The notes beneath the pieces were generated by a model, which had not been told where the DNA came from, made no database searches, and saw nothing but the letters and a program-made list of their open reading frames with translations. A stretch of DNA of 64,000 bases from Lojkania enalia (lineage: Eukaryota; Ascomycota; Dothideomycetes; Pleosporales): NCBI GenBank assembly GCA_010094045.1, contig ML986659.1, positions 91,648-155,647 on the forward strand. The letters are read 5' to 3'. The position numbers were made by a program, and so were the translations under genes. Below, piece by piece: positions 56,000-64,000 of this stretch (position 1 is the first letter of the stretch; the number at the start of each line of letters is the position of its first letter).

Positions 56000-57537
56000 C
56001 TACTCCTGAGCAAATAGGCTATCTTCCGACCTTTTCCTCTTCTGCCGTTCCGCAACAACGGCTTCACAGAGATCGTACCCCCCTGCATCCTTCATTATGC
56101 GGAGCTTTTTCTTGCTGGCCGCCACAGCCCGCCCTCCTTCTTCCACTTTCCGCTTCGCAGACCTGATCCTTGTATCGCCACCTTCGAATGCCTCCTTCAA
56201 GATGTTCAATTTATGCCTTTTCTCTGCAGCCTCTGTCTGCAGCTGATGTATCTTCATATCCAGCTCAACAAGTGCTTTCTCTTGAATACCGATTTCCGAT
56301 CCTTGAGCCTCAATTTCCTTCTCGTAGTTCTGCACATATTTTCGACTAATATGTACTTCTCTTTCAGTTCGTGCGAGAGTCTCTTCCTCTTGGAGAACTT
56401 CATTGACACGCACATGAAGAGGTGCCTCTTCAGCGTGTTCCGGCTCCAAGCGCCTCAACGGCTCAGAATTCGCCGTGTCTGCAGATTCGCGCTGTAGTGA
56501 GGATTGAGGACCACCTTCACGAGGTAGGGTCTTGTTTACTTCGTCCTGGGTAATCTCAAAGGCCAGCTCATCTTCAACCTCAGCTTCTGATTCACTACTC
56601 TCATGTGCGACAGGCCAATGGAGCTTGCGGATATTCCGCTGGCCTTGAGGTATGCTATCAGAAATCCCGTTGCTCTTCTTGGATGGAGTAGTTCCCAACC
56701 CCGGTGTGGCACGCAGCCTTTTGTTTTCTTGACTCAGATCTGATGAGCTACCTTCGGCTTGGGAGACGGGACTCATCTGTGGTGCTGACCGGCCATACTT
56801 CTGCAAATCGCTCGTTCCTTGGGGCTCGCCCTCTATCAGACAATCAGTCTGACGGACTGGAAGCATGGATTGGTCCGTCAAACCATTGGAATTGCTTCCC
56901 TCAGTAGCAATGCTGTTTCTAGAAGTCGAGGCCAGGGTGATGATATTAGTTCGAGGCAGTTCTGTTTCGGTTGCCAATGCAATGGACTAGGTCCAAGTCA
57001 GCTCAATTGCGCAGTCTTGATGATAAGAAAATTGCGTACCTCAGGCTCGTATTTATCTTTGATACTTGTAGTGACCTCCTGGACAGCACGTTTGAGAGTT
57101 GAGATGAAGTTTCCCGTAACCTCCAAAGGAGAGCCTCTAGTCAGACCTTTCATAGCGAAACAAGCCCTCACATAGGCGCTCAGCACATTACATCGATACT
57201 CAGGTCCAGCGTTTTTCATCCGCATTATACATGCAAACGGCTCGACGAACTTGGTTGAGGCGTAATCCTCTCTCATTAGCTCCAAACGCTCGCCTTGCAC
57301 AACGTACCTGAGGGTCTTGTGGCGACCCGGACTTGTGACGCAGAAAGCATTGAGGTTTCTCCCGTCACGGGTTCCCAAGAAGAGCTTCAAAGGCCGAGCA
57401 TCCCGGGAACCGTGACCGGACCCGCAACGAGACCACGACAGCAAGTCCAATCCGGGGAGGTCTGAGATATTATGGGACTTCAGGAGATCAATGATAGCGC
57501 GGACGTCGGCCGCGGTCTCATCGGGCGCCTCGTTCAT
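56000..57537 (-). CDS. Unknown protein B: paralogue of A with a long coiled coil
   Basis: Two exons, 57537-57040 and 56986-56000, give 494 residues. The 53-bp intron (GTACGC, CTGAC branch, CTAG) joins KDKYEPE to SIALATETEL in phase 0. Residues ~119-138 (LSAYVRACFAMKGLTRGSPL) match protein A; nearby VTGNFISTLKRAVQEV aligns with A's TSLGYLEALAQALKIV. The middle (~190-340) is acidic and Ser-rich, probably disordered. Residues ~365-470 are a strong coiled coil (EEETLARTEREVHISRKYVQ onward), ending in a basic stretch (KRKVEEGGRAVAASKKKLR). I do not recognise the family. The same strand, adjacency and shared block suggest a tandem duplication followed by divergence. Confidence 0.75.
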
Positions 57538-58556
57538 GGTAACTTTGTTATCAGGAGAGTCAAACTTGGAAGGTTGTGCGATAGAAAAGGTCAGAGACCA
57601 AGAGTCATGGACTGGTAATTCCTGACTGTGATTGCACCAACCTTATTAGCACGTTTGCACCTTCCGGCGCGCCGACAACAGGAAGCCGTTGTTGTTAGAA
57701 ACTGTGGGGAAGAACTACTACAAGGCAATAGGCGGTGTATCTGTTGCTTTCAGATTTCAGTACGTTCGCATTTGGTAATAGTTTGCACGGCGTTATAAAG
57801 TATCTGAGTGAGACACGAACGTAAGCAGAAATGGCCGTACCACTTGTTCTGGGACATAAGCTACGCTGTGTATCTCTGTTCCCACAGAACATATCAACAG
57901 CTGTGCTAGCCACACCGCTCCCTCATATTGACCTCACCGTACAACACCCTACAGTCATTGACGCCAAATATCCCAATCGCTGGACACCGCTAGATTCCCT
58001 GCAGGAGCGTTTTGCAGCGTTTTGGGCAGCCTCGTTCACGCTTACCACGCTTTCAAAGAGGTAGTCGCCAACTAACGTCCACTCCGATCACTCCAAAAAC
58101 CGTCATGGCCCCTCCCTCCATCCCTCCTATCTCCATACCATCCCACTACGCACAGAACGACTTACATAGAACGTAATGCACTTAATCAATACCTATCAAA
58201 TTGCTACAAAACAGAAAACCAATTTCTACAATTTCTGTCCTAAAAACAAATAATACCAAATAAAAGAAATGGGTATAATTTACCACATACGCTACTGCCA
58301 CCAGATACATTCTCAATCAATACTAGGAAAAAAAGAGTAGCCCAGTCCGCCAGAATCATGCCACCGTCCTCCAAGAAAACGCCTTCCCTAGCTCATCAGA
58401 TTTCTCGAAGAGATCAATGAGAAAAAAGGCGAAGTATTCTATAACATATTAAAAACAAAAGAGAGGTAAAGCGATGTGCCCTATGTGTTGCAGGGGCCGT
58501 AATAGGTGTTCATACGCACTTCATAATAAGTCTTCCCCATACATTCTACCTTACGT
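57538..58556. other. Intergenic region: promoter of gene B and 3' side of the dynein gene
   Basis: 1.02 kb. A 77-codon plus-strand frame at 57831-58064 (MAVPLVLGHKLRCVSLFPQN) is not recognised and is not called. The right-hand 400 bp are A-rich, consistent with the dynein 3' UTR and terminator. Confidence 0.4.
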
Positions 58557-61500
58557 CTAGCCCTCCGTCTCCGCCAACTGCTCGCCTTCATTCAGCATCT
58601 CCATAATCAGCTTTAGATTTTCCACCATCTCCTTCGCCTGTCCCACAAGCAGTAGCTTCTCTGCGTTCGCGGGCAAGCCCAGGTATGTTGGGGGCTCACG
58701 TTCCGGCAAATCATTGACCCAGCTCATGAAATCTTTCCAGCCTGTAGAACTAGGAAGCTTCAGACCCTCACCCTGCTCTGTGTCCTTGACGATCTTGAAG
58801 TTGTCTTCAAATGCAATGGGAGTCAGGCAGTTCTCGACGAGAGAGCTCAAGGCACGGAAGTCGGAGTCATCATCGACTTTGCCGCCATACATCTCGGTGA
58901 TAAGGATACGCAACATATCCCAGGGAATATTCTTGGGCGCGACGTTAGTACGGCCGATGGCGACGGAATCGATCCAGGTATCAATTATGAAGCTACAGCA
59001 CTCGTACTAGATAATAATCAGCAGGCGAATGGCGTTGATGCATTGAAGAACTTACATCGCTGTCATTGAACTCCCAGAAACCTTTCCAGCCCAAGGCAGG
59101 TGCATATCGCAATCGTTCTTGAACCACCGCATGGAAGAAGGACAACAAGAGATAGATTCGGGCTTTCTCAACTGGCGGCTTGGTGGCCCTCTCTGCCAAA
59201 GACGACAAAGAGTCTTTCATGTTAGCGCGGATACCTGCCGGTTGCTCATAGGAGAGAATTCGGGATGCACGAAGGAGGTTGACTGGGATCTTCGGACTGG
59301 ACTCCATAGACAGGAAGAGGCGGAAGTCGGGGTTCGGCTTGAGCGCTTCTAGTCTCTTCTCTAGAGATTGAAGCCATTGGGGAGCCAAGTGGACGTTCTT
59401 GACAAGAACCCAATTGCCGGTTGTGGCAGCGTTGCTAATGGCTTTGTCTGCACTGGCCACACCTTCATTGGAACCCATAGCAATGTTCGTGCAGGTGGCT
59501 CGCTCCCTCTCAACAAGGTTATCGACTTTATAACTTGCGTCAAATCCAGGGCTTGAGCTCAGAGCGACAGGGGTTACTGCTGTAACTTGTTTAACAATCT
59601 CGCTCAGATCACCACTTGCATCCAAAATGCCTTTGCCGAATACTTCGGCAACGAAGCTCTCAACGGCGGGTACAAACCGATCGACGCGGAACAACTTGAC
59701 GAGAATGATGGATCGGAGGTGCTGATCAAACTTGTGGGTACCAGCTGGCCAAGCCTGGGGAACGTGGCGTTCGGCAAGCTCGTCAATGAGGAAAGCGTCC
59801 CACGCAGCAGCATCTACATTCTCAAGCTCGCCCTTGAAGATTGGGAGCGTGGCAGCAAGAGCCATGGCCTCTTCCTTGCGATCAGGCTGTGTGGATACGT
59901 CAATCGCTAGCAAGTCTTCATCTAAGATTCTGTCGATGAGATCTTTATCCATCTTATATGGAGCCGCCTGTACGAGGAGCATAGCAAAAGTAACACGGTC
60001 CTTCTGGAGAAGCGAGAGCGAGGTGCGGCGGTAAGTATCAACGAATAGCTCAGTAAGAATCTGATCAATGCGAGCTGCATGGCCACTGACCCCCGAATTC
60101 TTGACCTTTCGTAGTACAGCCTCGAATATCTGGGTGAAGTACTGAAGCGAAAACTGGTAGAAGTGGTTGAGATGATGCAATTGCTCGAGGACAGCAAAGA
60201 TAGCTGAGCAAGAGCGAGCAATGACTATGTATTCCTTGGTTATGTTGTCGACCTCCGTCATAACGCCGGCAGTTTCCGCGACCTTGGCCGAAATCTCAGC
60301 AGCTTCCTTCTTCAAGGTCTCCAGAGTCTCTATGACCCGATCATCATCGAGAATATTCCCGCGTGACTCGTTGAGGGCCTGTAGCAGGCGTTTCTCAAGT
60401 TGCCGAAGGTGCACACTGAATTCTCCTTGCATCTTGATAAGGTTGGATCGTCGTTCGTCAACATCAGGCCGTTCGGACTTGAGAACTTCGTTGAGAGTCT
60501 GGGTTTGCAAGCTGCTCTGGGTGACCGTGAAATTGACAAAGGTGGTTCTACTACAGATATCAGGAGCAAAGTTCGCTGAGGGGTCGCGAGTGGACAGGTA
60601 TAGTTTAAAGGCAGGTGAGAAGTCGATTTCTTGTTTTCCAAGTTGGATAAGCACACGGCCACCAGTCTTTTGGTACTCTTTGTTCAGAACATGATTGAGA
60701 ATAGGGTCCAGATGTTCAGCATCCTGGATCAATATAGGATTGCCAAAACGGAGTGAACTCTCCAGTTGCTTGGTAAATGAATCATCCAGGAAGCTTGTGA
60801 CAGTCAAACGTCGGTCCTTATTTTCGTTCTGCAAGAACTCAGCAGTTCTCCCAGAAGGATCAATTATCAACGGGTATCGGTTGAACCTCTTGAGGACAAT
60901 GGCGTTTTCCGTACACAGATCATCGACCGGCAGACCGTTATGCTGCCAAGTGAGTCGCTCATCGGCAGTGGAGAGGTACTCCGTGATCGGATTGGGCGTC
61001 TTATAGGTGATGCCGGAGAGGGAAAGGTGATGTAGCCAGTCCTCAATCATGATCTTCCTGTATTGCTGATCATAATAGCCTCCATAAGCAGTGAAGGCCG
61101 CCGCAACAAGAACGTCTCCGACAATGGTATCAATCTGAGAGTCGAACGATTTGCTGCTCTCCTCCCAACGCTGTCGCTCCGAAGACAAACTATCGAGAAG
61201 GCGCACACTTCGATTAACCTTAAATTCGACAGTGGACATCTCAGACTTGATGGCCTGGGTCTCGCTGATCAACGCTGCATATTCAATCTTGTACTGCGCA
61301 ATACTGTCCTCCAAATTTTTGATCAAAATCTCCGTTTCCTTCGCTTGGTCCTTCGTAGCCTGTGCATCCGCCTCTAGCTGGTCAACTTCAGCACGAAGAG
61401 GACCAACACGGTCCAGGATATCGGAGAAATGAACTTGAGCAGTGACCCATTGCACCAAAGGACCACAGGCCTTCGAGGCTCGGTTGACTTTCTCGAACGT

Positions 61501-64000
61501 AAAGTCTTCCTTGCAAAGATATTCGTTCTGCATTTTCTTCCGAAGACTGGCGGTCATCTGTTTCTCGTTGTCGTATTGGACGATGCTGGCGATGAAGTCG
61601 TCGCGTCGAACAATCGACACGATTGTTTTCCAATCGTTGTTGACCCTATGACCAAGCAGAGTGCAGACCGCTTCAAGAGCTAGCTTGACACCTGCTGGAG
61701 GATTACCCATGGATCGGACTTCGGTAAGATGCTGGCGCTTGATGTTCTGAACGCTCTTCTGTGCTTCAAGGACAGCCGGCTCTGCAGCTGCCAAATCGTT
61801 CATTACTGTTTCCCGCCGAGACGCAATTTCTTTGTCGGCCTTTGCAAGCTCTTCCTGGATCTTTAGTGAGCCTTGCTTCTTTTGTTCCGCTTCTCCCTGA
61901 TCTGCAAGCATTCGCCGCAACTTCTCATTGGCCTCTGCTTCTTTCTTCTCTAGCCGTCTCTGCTTCTCCGTGAGGCTCACACGTAAATCCCTAACCTTGT
62001 CCACAGTTTCTCGCAACTTCTCCAAGCCGACATTAAGATGACGTTGCTGCTCCTCCAGATCCTCGCGTTTCTCAGTATAGAGCTTGACATACTGTGCTAC
62101 GAAGTCCAAGAAATGTCGAGGGGTAAGGTATGTCGTTTTGTTCTGCTGTTTTTGCAGCCTCTTGTTGTAGTGTTGAAGCGAATGATGAACGTACACCATT
62201 GCATTGATAACAGCCTCACGGTGGGAGGGAGGAAGGTTGAGACCGCGGTAAGCAACAGGAATGCTATCAGGAGCAGTGAAGTTCGGCCTATCCAAATCAA
62301 CTGCCTGAGTGAACTCGGACCCAACCTGGTATAATGCTTGATCGGACCAGTCGCCCATCCAGTTGAGCACACAACGATTGAATAAAGCGGGGCTGGTGGC
62401 GGCTTTTGATGAAAGTCCTTCCTCTGGTGGATTCATGGTGAACACAACGTGGAGGTTCTTTACGATCTGACCAGTGAACCATTTATACAGCTCTTCCTGG
62501 GAATCAAGTATAGTGCCCTGTCGCTGAGCTCCTTCTTTGATTGCGGTCATCAATGAAGCATACTCGTCGCCTTCAAATAGACCAGGGACTTCTGCGTTAG
62601 CAAGAAGGGTGTTCATCCGCTCAAGGAATCCAGAGTCAAGAACGTTGGACTCATCCATAATGAAACAAATCTTCTCGCCCTTGCAACCGCAACGTCGAAG
62701 GACATTCCGTAGGTCCTCATCAAAGTCCTCGCTAGAGTATTTGCCATGAACTTTGATTTGATAGACCTTCAGACCGTTCATCCAAGCGACGAACCGGGAC
62801 AGGGTCGTTTTTCCGCTACCACTAACACCGATCAAGATGAGATGGCCTTGTGGCTGACGGAAGACTCGATCGATGCGGAGTACGTGTTCGAGGACGTCGT
62901 TGAAGAGAATTAAGGGAACATCCACCTCTTCTTCGCAGAAAGTTTTCAGGCGTGCCTTCACGAAGTCTCGGAGTTGGTCTCGCTCAACTGGTACATAGTT
63001 CTTCGAGAGCCAGTTGGAGAATAGGATTGGGCCACCAAGCGCTTTCTCCTCATCGATGGTAGGGAAATGCTCGAGAGCGACGCGGTGGACGCATTCCTCA
63101 GTCCACTTCCGCTCCTCTTCGGCGATAAGACGATCTTGGAAAAGACGCAGAGCTTCGTGGGCCCAGATCCTGACGAGACCTTCCACTGGCAGTGTCTCCA
63201 AGGGCCGAAGCGCTTCATAAACACCCCGTACCCAACGGGTCAGCTCACGAGGAGAGTAGACATAATGTGGCTGAATATCTGGTGTAAACTTCCTCTGCGA
63301 TTCTAAGTAGAGCTGCACCATTGCTTTGGTCAAGGCATCGGAGTAGCCACGTAACGTAGGAATGATCTTCAGTACCGCGTTGTTGAATGTACCGTAAATC
63401 TGAAGAAGTGATTGTTCTCCGGGATAATCAACCATGATTAATGGAGCGTGACGCAAGAAGCGGAGCGCCATGGGCGTACGACCAGCATCGGTGGGAGGAT
63501 TACATGCTCCAACAAATTGAATACGGTCAAGCGTCACCCATGTCTTGTCCGAGGTTCTCCAGAACCCGTTCTGCTCAACAAGCTGCCTTAGGAAGGATAT
63601 TGCGCGCTGGGTGCCATATTTGTCAGGAGCCGGCAAGTTAATCTCATCACAGAAGATGACGAGCCACCGGCCAATCTGGGTAGGCGTGAGTTGAACACCA
63701 TTGAGAGTCTTCTTGTACTCGCAATATTGTTCGAAGGTCTTAATCAGTAGATCGGGGGTAGTAGCGCTTGAAAAGTTGAGACCAACAACTTCCATGTTTG
63801 GAAGCTTTCGGAGTGCACTGAAGAGCGTCATAGTCTTACCGGAGCCGGGGGGACCGCACAGTAGAAGAGGCTTATGCTCAGCCAGCCATGAGTAGAGGAC
63901 GTCTTCATGACGAACTGTATCAAGGGTGGGAATAACCACTTCGGTTTGTATAATAGAGTGTGTATTCACCTCCACATTCGGAACCTCGCTCTGCCAAAGA
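58557..64000 (-). CDS. nudA: Cytoplasmic dynein heavy chain (C-terminal part; N-terminus off the window)
   Basis: The motor subunit of cytoplasmic dynein 1, which carries nuclei, endosomes and other cargo toward microtubule minus ends; nudA in Aspergillus nidulans. Two exons are visible: 64000 (open at the edge) to 59056, and 59006-58557. The 49-bp intron (GTAAGT, CTGCTGATT, TCTAG) joins WEFNDSD to [11 protein letters not shown], the family sequence. From right to left the fragment holds AAA3 with Walker A GPPGSGKT and Walker [12 protein letters not shown]4 follows with GVSGSGKTT and CFIMDESN. Next is the stalk, with coiled coil CC1 ([17 protein letters not shown] onward), the microtubule-binding tip ([16 protein letters not shown] to the [17 protein letters not shown] region) and CC2. 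AAA5 has the degenerate [12 protein letters not shown], then AAA6 and the C-terminal domain. About 1800 residues are present of the family's ~4300. All motifs look intact. Confidence 0.95.

Noticed and set aside
57831..58064. 77-codon plus-strand frame upstream of gene B
   Set aside because: No recognisable domain or conserved features; it fits promoter DNA of gene B.

Overview
The window is nuclear DNA of a filamentous ascomycete. Introns are short (44-88 bp) with GT-AG ends and CTAAC/CTGAC-type branch sites, and the genes include a Zn2Cys6 regulator, an SAT4/rhodopsin-type membrane protein and the cytoplasmic dynein heavy chain (nudA in Aspergillus). Transposons carry the marks of repeat-induced point mutation (RIP). 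An Aspergillus/Penicillium-like (Eurotiales) host is my best guess from product resemblance; no species marker is visible.

Layout. (1) 1-13.5 kb is gene-dense: RRN6 (partial) diverges from SPC25, which converges on a DEAH helicase of the DHX35 type; then an APC-superfamily permease, an SAT4-type seven-helix membrane protein and a GNAT acetyltransferase whose middle cannot be spliced cleanly. (2) 13.5-29.3 kb is a collapsed AT-rich repeat block. It opens with a decayed unknown gene, then a Fot1/pogo-like DNA transposon (15842-17706, containing a 795-base assembly gap), then a second Fot1/pogo-like transposon (17733-27070) split by a complete but dead chromodomain Ty3/Gypsy retrotransposon (19386-26861; 540-bp LTRs and a 5-bp target duplication). 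(3) 29.3-53.4 kb is sparse, mostly anonymous DNA with isolated genes: a Zn2Cys6 regulator, an F-box-like cysteine-rich protein, two or three small secreted peptide candidates and an O-methyltransferase. A ~170-bp inverted repeat brackets 35.0-48.7 kb. A GT31-type glycosyltransferase pseudogene at 51.9-53.3 kb is broken by copies of a ~147-bp dispersed repeat. (4) 53.8-57.5 kb holds two neighbouring genes of unknown function that share a conserved block and a C-terminal coiled coil and look like diverged tandem paralogues. (5) 58.5-64 kb is the 3' part of the dynein heavy chain gene, running off the window.

The housekeeping ends (Pol I initiation, kinetochore, RNA helicase, dynein) frame an accessory, repeat-rich middle. 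Exon joins were worked out by hand from reading frame, splice sites and branch sites. RIP, paralogy and effector-like roles are inferences. No tRNA, rRNA or CRISPR array was recognised.
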